Below, in pieces: positions 1 to 9,743 of a stretch of DNA of 64,000 bases. The notes under the pieces were generated by a model. That model was given only the letters and a program-made list of their open reading frames with translations, was not told the DNA's origin and made no database searches. The DNA is taken from the IMG/VR virus record IMGVR_UViG_3300023109_003296, positions 1 through 64,000 of that record; one strand, 5' to 3'. The DNA is from a virus. Each line of letters starts with the position of its first letter. Position 1 is the first letter of the stretch. A program made the position numbers and the translations under genes.

Positions 1-448
1 TGTCCTCGTATCTTACTTTTAGATGTCTTTTGAGCCAATTTCTATAGTTGGCTTTTTTAAAAACCCTCTCTATATCTCCGTATATTTCATTTACACCAAA
101 ATAATCAAAGGCTTCAAGCATTTGTTTATAAAAACAGAGACCTACATACAAAGGACCGAGCCTTCTTGTCGACTGATTAGGAAAAGCATAGCTAAGATTT
201 ATGCCGTCTTTTTCTTTTTTGAAGAAAGTAAAAAACATATAGTCATCTTTATCAGTGACGCATATACTTAAGTCACTCTCTCTTAAGTCATTCAATAGAG
301 ATTCCGAACCTTTAATCCTAGAACATATTGTTTTCATAAAAGCTGCATCCCCATATGGGAATGAATTTAAATAATAAAAAGAGAAAAGTCTTTGAAATTC
401 CTTGTCGTCAAAATCTATATTTTTTAGAATTAAATCTATATGGTTCAT
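1..448 (-). CDS. Partial hypothetical protein, paralogue of the next gene
   Basis: Reading the minus strand from an ATG at 448, the frame stays open for 149 codons to the left edge, so the C-terminus lies outside the window. The protein begins MNHIDLILKNIDFDD. It shares a pattern with the product of 449-1000: a charged FFKKEKDG stretch, then a hydrophobic strand ending in AFPN, then about 20 residues later a helix followed by a GVNEIYGDIER segment that matches GFEKIHGTIQR in the neighbour. The ATG follows the upstream stop codon directly (449-451), which supports the start. The pair looks like a tandem duplication that has diverged. The function is not recognised; a GNAT-like fold is possible but only a guess. 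Confidence 0.75.
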   Translation of the reverse strand, partial: MNHIDLILKNIDFDDKEFQRLFSFYYLNSFPYGDAAFMKTICSRIKGSESLLNDLRESDLSICVTDKDDYMFFTFFKKEKDGINLSYAFPNQSTRRLGPLYVGLCFYKQMLEAFDYFGVNEIYGDIERVFKKANYRNWLKRHLKVRYED

Positions 449-1000
449 TTATAGTTTGTTTTTATAAATTTTAATTAATTTACTATAGGCTTTTAATAAA
501 CTTTCTTTAGTCCCAGTAACACTTTTGAACATGTCTCCATCAATAAGTTCTATATCAAACATATTACGACCAAACCTATTTAAAGCTCTTTCATATTCGT
601 TCTCCCTGTTTTTTCTTTGTATCGTACCATGTATTTTTTCAAAACCAGACTGTTTAAGTTGATCAAGCAACAAATGACAGAAACAAAACGGCCATCTACT
701 CAAGAAAACATTACCTTTAATCAGGTTGGTGTTAGGGAAAGCAAAAACAATATCTAAACTTTTTTTGTCTTCATCTTTCTTGCAAAAAAGATAATACAGG
801 TTTTCTCCCTCACTAGAAATAAAACAAGAAGAGTAATCGCATTCAAGTAAATCCTCTTTAATGAAAGTTTTTACAGTTTTTTTTAGAAACGGCTCCGACA
901 TTTGATCACTAAAACCAGAATAAGGTCGTGATTCTACAAGGTATTTCTTTAAAGATTTTAAGAAATGTTTATCTTCAAAGTTTACTTTTCCTATTTTCAT
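449..1000 (-). CDS. Hypothetical protein, tandem paralogue
   Basis: 183 residues, no signal peptide or membrane segment seen. The middle holds FCKKDEDK, then a strand ending AFPNTN, then GFEKIHGTIQRKNREN, all with counterparts at similar spacing in the gene at 1-448. The final third (helix-rich and basic) resembles the end of some acetyltransferase-like folds, where a conserved asparagine and aromatic residues precede the last strand, but I cannot assign a family. Its start overlaps the stop of the 64-residue gene upstream by four bases, and its stop abuts the next start, so all three should be co-transcribed and translationally coupled. Confidence 0.7.
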   Translation of the reverse strand: MKIGKVNFEDKHFLKSLKKYLVESRPYSGFSDQMSEPFLKKTVKTFIKEDLLECDYSSCFISSEGENLYYLFCKKDEDKKSLDIVFAFPNTNLIKGNVFLSRWPFCFCHLLLDQLKQSGFEKIHGTIQRKNRENEYERALNRFGRNMFDIELIDGDMFKSVTGTKESLLKAYSKLIKIYKNKL

Positions 1001-1191
1001 TTTTTTGTCCTAGGATAGACTTTTTCAGAAGACTCAGTAAGCCCAAATTCATTAACTGTATCTTTATGCACTGTACCTTTTGTCAGTTCTGCACAAGAAA
1101 TAGCCCAAGAGTAAGCTCCTTTAAGGTTTTCTGAATAACTTTGTTGATACTTACCTTTTTTATCTTTAACTCTATAAATGATTTTTTTCAT
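997..1191 (-). CDS. Small hypothetical protein, 64 aa
   Basis: A basic 64-residue protein beginning MKKIIYRVKDKKGKYQ. The alternating strand-like start and the AYSWAISCAELTKGTVHKD segment suggest a small mixed alpha/beta fold of the kind common in phage accessory genes. It is the first gene of the leftward three-gene unit and faces the tail tip operon across a 110-base gap. The four-base overlap with 449-1000 supports it as real. No function recognised. Confidence 0.6.
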   Translation of the reverse strand: MKKIIYRVKDKKGKYQQSYSENLKGAYSWAISCAELTKGTVHKDTVNEFGLTESSEKVYPRTKK

Positions 1192-1301
1192 GTTATTTGT
1201 TTCTTTGAAATATAGTAAAGAAATAAAGCAATAAGTCTATTATTTTTTTTAAAAATACCTTTTAAACTGTAGTATATAAAAAATAGTGTAAGGTATATAG
1301 T
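1192..1301. promoter_or_regulatory. Divergent intergenic region, likely promoters
   Basis: 110 bases of almost pure A+T between the leftward small-gene unit and the rightward tail tip operon. Both operons must start here. TATA-like hexamers occur at about 1275-1280 and 1296-1301 for the rightward gene and near 1209-1214 (TATATT on the minus strand) for the leftward gene. No convincing -35 partner is visible, so either a different sigma factor (one is encoded at 40646) or a late-type promoter may be used. The exact promoter is not resolved. Confidence 0.35.
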
Positions 1302-3695
1302 ATGGGATTAGAAAGGTCTAGGGATAAAATAAGTAAAGCTGTGTTCGATATGGAACCAACAGCTATTATAGAGTTGTATAGAATATATCCAAATACAGTT
1401 TCAAAACCAACAGCTTATATAAACATACATAATGGTTCTGTTTTTGGAGGAGGTATATATTGGCAAGGGGAGTTGTATTCCCCAATACCAATGGAGACAG
1501 AGGGCTTCTCTGTAAGCTCCAACACCAAACCTAATAGACCTATAATGAGGGTTTCTAATAAAGATTATCTAATTACAAACCTATTAAGTAATAACGAAGA
1601 TTTTAGGAACGCTAAGATTGAGAGAAGAAGGACGTTTTTAAAATACTTGGATGATGAAAATTTTGACGGTGGTAACCCATGGGGAGAACCAGACCCAAAC
1701 GCTGAGATAACAGTAGATTTTTACCTAGTATCACAAAAAAGACAAGAAAATAAAGTTTATGTAGAACTAGAAGTAACATCTCCATTAGACATAGAGGCGA
1801 GAGACTTAACTAATAGAAAAGTATTAGCTAAATACTGCCCATGGGGTTATAGAGGTGCTGGCTGCGAATATAAAGGAACTGTTATAGAAAGAGAAGATGG
1901 TAAGCCATTCACTTCAAATTCAAGTGGCGCACAAAACGTGCTTAAAAGTACAGGGTATACTGCGAGAAATGAAGCCATTGCAGACGGAAGAAGTTTTCTA
2001 AACATGGAAAATTTCGGTTATGTTTTCGCTTACCAAAACCCAAAAGACCTTTATAATCCAGATAAATTTTATCGACCTGGGCACATAGTATATACAATTA
2101 ATGATAGGGTAAGAATACAAGACAACGAGGATGCTAGTATATTCAGACCACTTTTAACTTATTACGTAGCAAGAGATTTTGCCAAAAGAGGGCAAAACCC
2201 AAGAGAATTTCCTGACTTATGGGACAAAGACGGTTGTGGTAAGAAAGTTCACCAATGCAAGTCTAGATTTGCAAAATATGATAAATATAAAAAATATTTA
2301 GAAAATGACTCTTACAGCCAGCAGTTGTGGGATTTAGAATCTTACCGACCAGGAGAACATCAATCCTATATAAAGCCAACATCTAATAATAATGATGTTA
2401 TCAACAAAGTTAAAAATTTATTTAAATATAGCCTAAATAGATGGGGTTACACTCACCGAGCAAATCAGTATTTGAATTATAATCAAGAGAGTCTCTACGA
2501 AAACGCCTTTCCTTTTTCAGCGACAGAAAGAGATAACTGTAGCGCTCTTAGTGCTCCATTTACTACCATAAGCGAGACAGATTTAAATAAAGAATTTACT
2601 ATACTACTTGATATACCATATTTAGGACCTCCTCAAAGATATCCATATTTTCTACAGGGAGAAGAAGATAATGACGATGAAATATATGAAGATGTAGACC
2701 AGATAATTTTAAAAACAGGAAGATCGACTGTTGGTTATAATAAAAACCATAGACAATTTGTTCTGGGTCTTCAAAAATATCCATATGTTGAATTTCCTAC
2801 ATATGCACCATACAAGAACAACAACAGTTGCTCAGTTAGAGTGCACAGAGTTCCTTTGGTTGGAGACAGAGGACCAGGAGATTTTTTTAGAGCGAAAGAT
2901 GAATTTGGGAACAGGATAGTACCAGAGAGTGGCTTTGATGTTAAAAACAGTAAGAATTTTGTTTTTTCATTAAGAAAAGATGTTTACGCTGGTAAGCCTA
3001 GATTCAGAGCTAACTGGTCTTGTTTAACTTACCCAGCAAACGAAGAAAAAACTACTGTATTTGTAGAATGTCAAACAACATTTTTTGTTAAGAATATGCA
3101 CACTACAGATGTAGATAGGCTTGTTTTATTTGGTGGGAATACATCAATGCCAGTATTTAACTTTATAAATAATCCAGATATTGACGCTGCAACAACTGAA
3201 GCAGACCAATACATAGACAAGTGGTCCACTCAAGACATGAAAGTTGCGGCTCTTGCTATTTGGGATAAGTCTCTTTCCAATGGGGATTTGAATGCGTGTA
3301 AAACCTTAGAAACCGTAGAGCTATCTAATAAAGCATGGGATGTAGAAATGGTTAAGAAATATAGTGCTATAAGAAATGTAGATAAGGATAGGGATCCTGG
3401 TACAGAACGCTTGCTTAATAATTTGGTGTTTTGGCAAAAGCCATACAAAAGCGATGGCTTTTGGTATGTAACGGACCACAAGAATGGAAAAAGATTAGTT
3501 TACTCAGGAAGTAATTATTCTTATGCAGGAGGTGGATCTGGGGCTTTTACAAGAAGCGGTTATGATTTTCTTAATGTAGATGCCTCATTACTGAGGGCGC
3601 CCGTAGTTGGAAGGCCAGTAACTGTAGAAGGTTTTTTCGGAACGCTTCACTTCGGAGGGTTCCCTGGTACAGATGGATATCCTTTTAGAACATAA
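1302..3695 (+). CDS. Minor tail protein L homologue with large insertions
   Basis: Lambda gpL is a tail tip protein with a C-terminal iron-sulfur domain held by four cysteines. Residues 1-200 match the family, with the paired cysteines C179 and C188 in CPWGYRGAGCEY. The second pair, C312 and C319, sits in DGCGKKVHQCKSRF. The family's closing FGGFPGTD motif is at the very C-terminus, about residues 784-791. In lambda the protein is near 230 residues; here 797. The extra length lies between the two cysteine pairs (about 120 residues) and mostly between CKSRF and FGGFPG (about 460 residues). The late part of that insert (near ALAIWDKSLSNGDL) resembles a LamG/concanavalin-like sandwich. First gene of the L-K-I-J order. 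Family assignment strong; the nature of the insert is inference. Confidence 0.85.
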   Translation: MGLERSRDKISKAVFDMEPTAIIELYRIYPNTVSKPTAYINIHNGSVFGGGIYWQGELYSPIPMETEGFSVSSNTKPNRPIMRVSNKDYLITNLLSNNEDFRNAKIERRRTFLKYLDDENFDGGNPWGEPDPNAEITVDFYLVSQKRQENKVYVELEVTSPLDIEARDLTNRKVLAKYCPWGYRGAGCEYKGTVIEREDGKPFTSNSSGAQNVLKSTGYTARNEAIADGRSFLNMENFGYVFAYQNPKDLYNPDKFYRPGHIVYTINDRVRIQDNEDASIFRPLLTYYVARDFAKRGQNPREFPDLWDKDGCGKKVHQCKSRFAKYDKYKKYLENDSYSQQLWDLESYRPGEHQSYIKPTSNNNDVINKVKNLFKYSLNRWGYTHRANQYLNYNQESLYENAFPFSATERDNCSALSAPFTTISETDLNKEFTILLDIPYLGPPQRYPYFLQGEEDNDDEIYEDVDQIILKTGRSTVGYNKNHRQFVLGLQKYPYVEFPTYAPYKNNNSCSVRVHRVPLVGDRGPGDFFRAKDEFGNRIVPESGFDVKNSKNFVFSLRKDVYAGKPRFRANWSCLTYPANEEKTTVFVECQTTFFVKNMHTTDVDRLVLFGGNTSMPVFNFINNPDIDAATTEADQYIDKWSTQDMKVAALAIWDKSLSNGDLNACKTLETVELSNKAWDVEMVKKYSAIRNVDKDRDPGTERLLNNLVFWQKPYKSDGFWYVTDHKNGKRLVYSGSNYSYAGGGSGAFTRSGYDFLNVDASLLRAPVVGRPVTVEGFFGTLHFGGFPGTDGYPFRT

Positions 3696-3696
3696 A

Positions 3697-4122
3697 ATGA
3701 AAAATAAAAAATTAAAAAGCATACAAGAAACACTGCAAGAAGTCGCAACTTTTTGCGAGGGTTATCTTTCTAATGAAGTCTGTGGCTTAATTGGCTACGA
3801 TGGGGAAGATTATGTGTTTGAAGAGGGGAAAAATATTGCACCTGATACTAGAAGTAATTTTGTTCTAGATCCACTACAATATTTAATGTTTAAAAATAAA
3901 TATCAAACTATATCTATTTTCCATAGTCATGTGATAGGCAACGAAGAACCTTCTGAATTTGATATATTGATGTCAGAAAATAGTTGCGTTCCTTTTTCCA
4001 TTTACGCACTTAATACAAAAAAATATTACGTGCATAAACCAAGAGAAATAGAGAACGATTCAAATCTGGTAGACAAACTTGAGCAAGAAATAAACGAGTA
4101 CAATAAAAAAACAGATGACTGA
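3697..4122 (+). CDS. Tail assembly protein K homologue, MPN/JAMM peptidase
   Basis: A 141-residue JAB1/MPN-type metalloprotease. The JAMM zinc signature is complete: E27 in NEVCGLIG, then H76-S77-H78, S86 and D89 in HSH-x7-S-x2-D. In lambda gpK this domain is followed by a NlpC/P60 cell-wall peptidase domain; that second domain is absent here, so the protein is the MPN half only. It follows L and precedes I, as in lambda-type tail tips, where K is required for tip assembly. I chose the ATG at 3697, one base after the L stop codon. An in-frame ATG at 3673 would add eight residues and overlap L. Neither has a clear ribosome binding site. Confidence 0.85.
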   Translation: MKNKKLKSIQETLQEVATFCEGYLSNEVCGLIGYDGEDYVFEEGKNIAPDTRSNFVLDPLQYLMFKNKYQTISIFHSHVIGNEEPSEFDILMSENSCVPFSIYALNTKKYYVHKPREIENDSNLVDKLEQEINEYNKKTDD

Positions 4123-4762
4123 AATAAAATTACATGGTATTTTAGCTAAAGAATTTGACCCGACTATGATGGTTAGTTTTGATGGTCTAATAACTTTGAT
4201 TGACGCTATAGATGCTAATAGACCTGGTTTTTTGGCAAAGTTAAACAATCTTGCTGAAATTGGCTTAGATTATTGTATTGTAGTAGATGGTGAGATTTTA
4301 AAAGAAAAACATCAAATAGACAGTAGTCAGCCAAAGACAATAGATTTTGTGCCTATTGTTTGTGGTCATGGTGTTGCTCTTGCTATTGCTGGGGTTGGAT
4401 TGATGGTAGCTGGTTCAACTGCCTTCCTTGGAATAACTGCGTTAAGTATTATAGGTGGCGTCTTGTTATCGACTGGTCTTTCTATGTTGCTGGCGCCAAA
4501 ACAACAATTCCCAGATGCGGTAGCTGCAGAAAGCAGCGTCACAGGCTTGGAAAAGTCTTTTGCTTTTGCAAACAGGGCTAATATTGCCGCTCAGGGTGTC
4601 TCTGTACCTATAGGATATGGAAGAATGAGAACAGGCACTAAAGTTATACAAGCCACAGTTAAAACTTACCCACAAAACACTACGCCAACAGACGCTATGC
4701 TTGCAAATCCATTTGCATTAGATAGAACTATATCAGAATCAGAAAGTGAAATTGATAATTAA
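4115..4762 (+). CDS. Tail assembly protein I homologue
   Basis: 215 residues, matching the lambda gpI family. The N-terminal ubiquitin-like half starts MTEIKLHGILAKEF and includes the usual I-D-A-I-D-A-N-R-P-G-F region. It is followed by a glycine-rich hydrophobic pair of segments (about residues 83-128), which the family uses to interact with the tail tip or membrane. The C-terminal half has the signature GVSVPIGYGRMRTGTKVI. It overlaps the K gene by eight bases and sits just before J, the standard order. Gene I is needed for tip assembly but is not found in the mature lambda tail. Confidence 0.85.
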   Translation: MTEIKLHGILAKEFDPTMMVSFDGLITLIDAIDANRPGFLAKLNNLAEIGLDYCIVVDGEILKEKHQIDSSQPKTIDFVPIVCGHGVALAIAGVGLMVAGSTAFLGITALSIIGGVLLSTGLSMLLAPKQQFPDAVAAESSVTGLEKSFAFANRANIAAQGVSVPIGYGRMRTGTKVIQATVKTYPQNTTPTDAMLANPFALDRTISESESEIDN

Positions 4763-4765
4763 AAA

Positions 4766-7700
4766 ATGAAACACTTAATAAAAAAATTCACATACGCTGG
4801 AGCAAAAAAAGGCGGTAGCAAACCACCTCCTCCAAAACCACCAGTATTAAAACCACCTAGAGTTGGTTCTTACAAGATCGGGGCTTCTTATCAGTTTTCC
4901 GAAGCTGTGGATTTAATATGTCATGGCCCTATAGATGGTTTATGTAATAAATTTGGTTCAAGACTTGACAATAGCCAATTACTACAAGGCGTTTATTTAA
5001 ATGATGTCCCAGTAGAACAATCTCTTTCATCAGAAAAAATAAGAGTTGGCAGCAGGTCTTTTGAAGGTACTGGTGGTGAGTCAGATATCATAGAAAAGTT
5101 CAAGTATATAGGAGTGGTAATTTCAGATAACAATAGAAATATAAGACTACAACCAGCATATAGAACTTCTTTATCGGTAGTTGTAAGTATTTCAACTGGA
5201 AAATATAAAACAAAAACATACGCACCTTTTACATGGAAAGAAAATATTTTAAACAAATCAGGTTTTTCTTGGAGCACTTCTAAACCTATATCTTATTGGT
5301 TTGCAGGTACGTTGGTCAATAGATATAAAGGTGGAACACAATCAAAGAAAGCTTTTCCTGCTCAACACTACGGAGATCAAAGATTTACAGCTCCAACCAA
5401 CGGATCTTTTAAAGGGTTGGGTTGGCCAAAAATGTCTAACTCAAAATTCTTCCAATCTAGCTCGCCTTATAAAGCGATAAACGCAGGAACAATAACTGCG
5501 TCGTTAAGACACGAATTTTGTCCAACCTGGGCTCTTATAGATCAAGAGATTTTTAGGGGCTACAATTATCTATACAAGGAGGGAACCTGTTCCCCTGAAG
5601 CCTACGATGATTCAACATGCTCAGTAGGATATCAAGAAGGCGGTTCCTATAAAAGAGATGTTTCTATTGCTAGACACGGAATCAACCAACTTTCTAATAT
5701 TTATTCGAACAGGAATCAAAACCCATACGAATGGGAATACTTAAGGGCAAAGTTAAAAGCCTATGGTTTTGGAAATACGCAATTTATTCAAGACACATTT
5801 ATATCAGAGTTTAAACAAAGGTTTGGAGGAAGAGCTAGTAATGATGAGGTTTCATTCAAAAATGCTGGATCGGTTGATAATTTAGCTAAACCATACATGG
5901 CTTTTCAATATCAATCCACTTATGTATTGGAAGGTTTTAATCAAGGGGATGATCAATGGACTTTTATAAACGAAGTACCTGCACTAACTATTGAAGAGCG
6001 TGTTAGAAAAAGAGATATTGATTTTGTTTTAAAAGATTACCCTGGCTCCTTCCCTTGGTACCTAAGAGATATAAATACTGTTAATATGTTGATTCCAGTT
6101 TTAGATGAAGACACTGGGACATGGAATGGAAAAACCAAGGGTTTTTATTTAACGTTTATAAATGCAGAGTCGAAACAAAGAAAAGGAGTTGCTTATGCCC
6201 AACCTATAAACGGCAATACTACCTGCGGACCAGAAGGTACGTTAAAAGCATTTGGTATGGCTAATTCAGATGTCAATTTTTATAGGAACATAGAAAGCTT
6301 AGGGATTTTTAAAATGCCTAGAACTACAGAAGGTTTAGCAGGTAAATATAACTATACAAATATTTTAGCTGAGTATAGAGCTGGCGACTCAGCAGAGAAA
6401 CAACAACCTTTAAGTTATTTTAAAGATGTACATTTAGATAGAGATATATCAAAGAGACTCTTAGGTCCATTTAATACTGACCCATCAAGAAGAATGCAAT
6501 CTCTTCAGAATTTCCGTTCTGATGGTATATATTTAACTAGTAATGGAAACCCTAGACAGAGATCGTTAATTGTGTCCGAAAAAAACGCAACTAGCAATGG
6601 TAATGGCGTAAATGTTGGATACAGTGATACACGAGATAATGTTGTTGGAGTACCCGCTAAGGACACCATACCTGCAATGCGAGTCAATGTAGATTCTGGG
6701 GAACAGGATTGGTTGCTTGCGCTTGATGAAGGTAGTAGTGATGCCAGACCATCAGTTGTCAAAGAGCTTGGATACAAAACTTTTGAGTTCTCATCATGGA
6801 ATAACTTCAAACAAGATTATAACGAAAAAGCACAACCCATAACACACGTTATATATAACCCAGATGCTGAATCATGCTACATCACTCTTACTATAGAGGG
6901 TTTGTGGGACACTCTTCATGTTGATCAAGTAAGTTGGGCCAATAGTAAAGAGGTGGGCACAAAAATGCCAGGAATAGTAAACTTTAGAGTAGAGGTCGGT
7001 TATATATCTCCTCAAAGTAATTCAGACAAAGGACGTTTCGTGAAAAGTTATGATCGTTTTTTTAGAGTAATATCTTTAATAGAAGGTGGCGCTGGAGTAG
7101 ACATAGGAAATCCAGATAATGCTGGAGAATCTGATAAGATAAATTATGTAAAAGAGCTTTATAAAGATTCGAGCTCCAGTAGTGAATCTGAATACACTGG
7201 GTCTCTTGTGGAACCTTTTGAACTGCCTACTGCAAGATTTGACAATAGTTATGGATATGAGGAAATTTATCGAGAAAGATACATAAGGGTTACTAAATTA
7301 TCTACAGAGGGAAACTCTACTTTAATACAAAAGGTAGCAAACCTTGCTAAAGTAACAGAAATTGTTCCGAGAACTTTAAATTATCCACTATCAGCATTAG
7401 TGGGAACAAAAGTAGATGCTAGAACTTTCGGTGAAATACCCAAAAGGTCATATGATTGTAGGTTGAAAAAAGTAAAAATTCCAACAAATTATTTTCCTTT
7501 GAATCCTGGAGGAACAGATAAAAGATTTTGGGAAAGCGCCGAGGATCTTGAGGAAGCTGGAAAAACAGACGAAACAAAAGTTTACGATGGAGATTGGGAT
7601 GGTACATTCAGATATGGATGGACAGACAATCCAGTTTGGATATTATATGATATGCTTACAGACCCAGTGATTGGTCTTGGAGATGTTTTAGAAGAATCAA

Positions 7701-9739
7701 ACATAAATAAATGGCAACTATATAAAATAGGAAGATGGTGTGATGCTGTTGATGCTAACGGTTATTTTGTGGGGGTAACAGATAATATTTTACAAGGGTC
7801 AAATTATTCAAATGGTCTGTTTCGAACTATTAAACAAGCAGGAGGTAGACAACCAAGGTATTCTTGCAACACCATATTCGACAGAAGCATAAAAATATAT
7901 GACGCTTTAAGCCTTGTTTCGAGTAACTTTAGAGGCCTTATGTATTTTACTGATTCAGTCGTATCGTTTTCTGACGATAGAATTAAAGAGCCCGTAATGA
8001 CTTTTACTAACGCTAATGTTGTCGAAGGTATTTTTAACTATCAATCTTTCCTGAAAGACGAACAATATAATGCTATAGAAGTAGCATATAACGATAAGGA
8101 TGATAACTATGAAGCTAAAATAGAATACATAGAAAACGAAAACGATATAAGAGAAAGAGGTATAGTAAAAACTAGACAAGACGCCTTTGGCGTAACATCA
8201 AGAGCTCAAGCTAGAAGATTCGGGGAACATGCTTTGTATCAAGCAACAGAAGAAAATGAATCAGTTTCATTCTCCACTGGACTAGAGGGAATACTTGTAA
8301 GACCTGGAGATTTAATTATTATTGAAGACGAGCTTAAAACTTTAACGAGCAATTTTGGCAGAGTATTAAATGTAGATACGAATGAAAATACAATAAGAAT
8401 TACTGATATTTATGATAAGAGTAATTTTGAGGGATATTTAACTGTTTATATACCAACTGGAAGTCAACAAGTAAGGGATATAGAAGATGTATTGTTGTTA
8501 GATAGAAACAGATATGATTCTTTTGAATTGTTTGATAAAAATGGATCTGCTTTAGGCAATTTAAATTTAACTGGAGAGTTCTCTTTCGATAGTTACCAAT
8601 CAGGATTCAGGGATAAAATTCAAAATGGAGAAGATATACCAGGAGGAAGAGATCAATACCCTTATTACACTGGAGAAGGAAGGTATATGTGGTATTCAAT
8701 AGAGTTTACTGGATGGGTTCTTTCAACTGGAAATGAATCTGTTTCTCCAATGAACAGAAAATGGGTGCATAATAACACATACGACAAAATCATAACGCCT
8801 ACTTCTGCAGATATGCTAGACGAAGAAGGTAATGGGTATTGGCATGATGATATTGAGATATATGATAGCGCAGAATTAGATATCAAATGGAAAGTTTTTA
8901 ATGTTAACCAACCAGAAGGTAGAAATTCTACCAATTTCACAATGGCAGAGAATTTTGTTAACCTTTCAAACAATTACAATGGAGCTGTGGTTGATGCTGA
9001 TGTAAGAATAAACGAAACAAAACAAATACAAAATATAAAAATATTATCTGGACAAAATCTAGATGAGAATAGTATAGGAGCAAAGCTCTTCGTCGACATG
9101 AATGATGATAACTCTATATATCTACCTTTAATACCTCAAGGTTCTGTATATAGATTTAAAAATAAAAACACAACAGATAGAGTTTATAAAGTATCCACAA
9201 TAAATGAAGACGACACTCATTCATATGAGGTTATTGCCTCTCTCTATAAGAGTGGAAAATTCAGGACAATAGAAGAAACAAACTTCAGAGATGTAGACAC
9301 TTATATAGAACCATATGAAAGTCTATACTCTATTGATGAAGGTTCTCAAGAAAGCAAATATTTCCCTTTGCCTTCTCCAGGTAATGTTAGTTGGGTAGCA
9401 AGAAATATTCAACAACTTGGAGGAACATTAACAGTAACATTGCAAGGAAGGTGGAATAGGGTTAAAGGAGCAACTGGTTACAGGGTCGGCATAAGATCCT
9501 CTTTTGATACTTCTTTTGATTTCTATGACACAGTAGAAACATTTTACGATATAGAGAATGTTAATATAAATGGTCAATACAGAATGTCTGTACAGGCATT
9601 AGGTGCTGTCTGGGATAACGAGAATTTTTATACACACTATCTTGATTCCCCATTAGTATATAAAACAGTAGATATAGACCAATTTGAAGAGGCTGTATTA
9701 ACAGATGGAGCTGCAATAGACTTTGTAATAATAAATTAA
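4766..9739 (+). CDS. Tail tip protein J homologue, host specificity protein
   Basis: 1657 residues, longer than lambda gpJ (1132). The N-terminus shows the family pattern EAVDLICHGPIDGL followed by VYLNDVPV. The hub domains carry NPVWILYDMLTDPVIGLG, then CDAV, and later IFDRSIKIYDALSLVSSNFRG and SRAQARRFGEHALYQ, all characteristic of gpJ. The extra length comes from a roughly 600-residue region (about residues 120-850) between the N-terminal motif and the hub, rich in aromatic and Asn/Ser residues. Near the C-terminus there is a fibronectin-III-like stretch (about residues 1540-1640). This protein forms the central tail fibre and should contact the host receptor. Starts three bases after the I stop codon, without a Shine-Dalgarno sequence. 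Confidence 0.9.
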   Translation: MKHLIKKFTYAGAKKGGSKPPPPKPPVLKPPRVGSYKIGASYQFSEAVDLICHGPIDGLCNKFGSRLDNSQLLQGVYLNDVPVEQSLSSEKIRVGSRSFEGTGGESDIIEKFKYIGVVISDNNRNIRLQPAYRTSLSVVVSISTGKYKTKTYAPFTWKENILNKSGFSWSTSKPISYWFAGTLVNRYKGGTQSKKAFPAQHYGDQRFTAPTNGSFKGLGWPKMSNSKFFQSSSPYKAINAGTITASLRHEFCPTWALIDQEIFRGYNYLYKEGTCSPEAYDDSTCSVGYQEGGSYKRDVSIARHGINQLSNIYSNRNQNPYEWEYLRAKLKAYGFGNTQFIQDTFISEFKQRFGGRASNDEVSFKNAGSVDNLAKPYMAFQYQSTYVLEGFNQGDDQWTFINEVPALTIEERVRKRDIDFVLKDYPGSFPWYLRDINTVNMLIPVLDEDTGTWNGKTKGFYLTFINAESKQRKGVAYAQPINGNTTCGPEGTLKAFGMANSDVNFYRNIESLGIFKMPRTTEGLAGKYNYTNILAEYRAGDSAEKQQPLSYFKDVHLDRDISKRLLGPFNTDPSRRMQSLQNFRSDGIYLTSNGNPRQRSLIVSEKNATSNGNGVNVGYSDTRDNVVGVPAKDTIPAMRVNVDSGEQDWLLALDEGSSDARPSVVKELGYKTFEFSSWNNFKQDYNEKAQPITHVIYNPDAESCYITLTIEGLWDTLHVDQVSWANSKEVGTKMPGIVNFRVEVGYISPQSNSDKGRFVKSYDRFFRVISLIEGGAGVDIGNPDNAGESDKINYVKELYKDSSSSSESEYTGSLVEPFELPTARFDNSYGYEEIYRERYIRVTKLSTEGNSTLIQKVANLAKVTEIVPRTLNYPLSALVGTKVDARTFGEIPKRSYDCRLKKVKIPTNYFPLNPGGTDKRFWESAEDLEEAGKTDETKVYDGDWDGTFRYGWTDNPVWILYDMLTDPVIGLGDVLEESNINKWQLYKIGRWCDAVDANGYFVGVTDNILQGSNYSNGLFRTIKQAGGRQPRYSCNTIFDRSIKIYDALSLVSSNFRGLMYFTDSVVSFSDDRIKEPVMTFTNANVVEGIFNYQSFLKDEQYNAIEVAYNDKDDNYEAKIEYIENENDIRERGIVKTRQDAFGVTSRAQARRFGEHALYQATEENESVSFSTGLEGILVRPGDLIIIEDELKTLTSNFGRVLNVDTNENTIRITDIYDKSNFEGYLTVYIPTGSQQVRDIEDVLLLDRNRYDSFELFDKNGSALGNLNLTGEFSFDSYQSGFRDKIQNGEDIPGGRDQYPYYTGEGRYMWYSIEFTGWVLSTGNESVSPMNRKWVHNNTYDKIITPTSADMLDEEGNGYWHDDIEIYDSAELDIKWKVFNVNQPEGRNSTNFTMAENFVNLSNNYNGAVVDADVRINETKQIQNIKILSGQNLDENSIGAKLFVDMNDDNSIYLPLIPQGSVYRFKNKNTTDRVYKVSTINEDDTHSYEVIASLYKSGKFRTIEETNFRDVDTYIEPYESLYSIDEGSQESKYFPLPSPGNVSWVARNIQQLGGTLTVTLQGRWNRVKGATGYRVGIRSSFDTSFDFYDTVETFYDIENVNINGQYRMSVQALGAVWDNENFYTHYLDSPLVYKTVDIDQFEEAVLTDGAAIDFVIIN

Positions 9740-9743
9740 TTAT

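Noticed and set aside
23-271. 82-codon plus-strand frame at the left edge
   Set aside because: It lies opposite a minus-strand gene whose product resembles its neighbour; the plus product is low-complexity.
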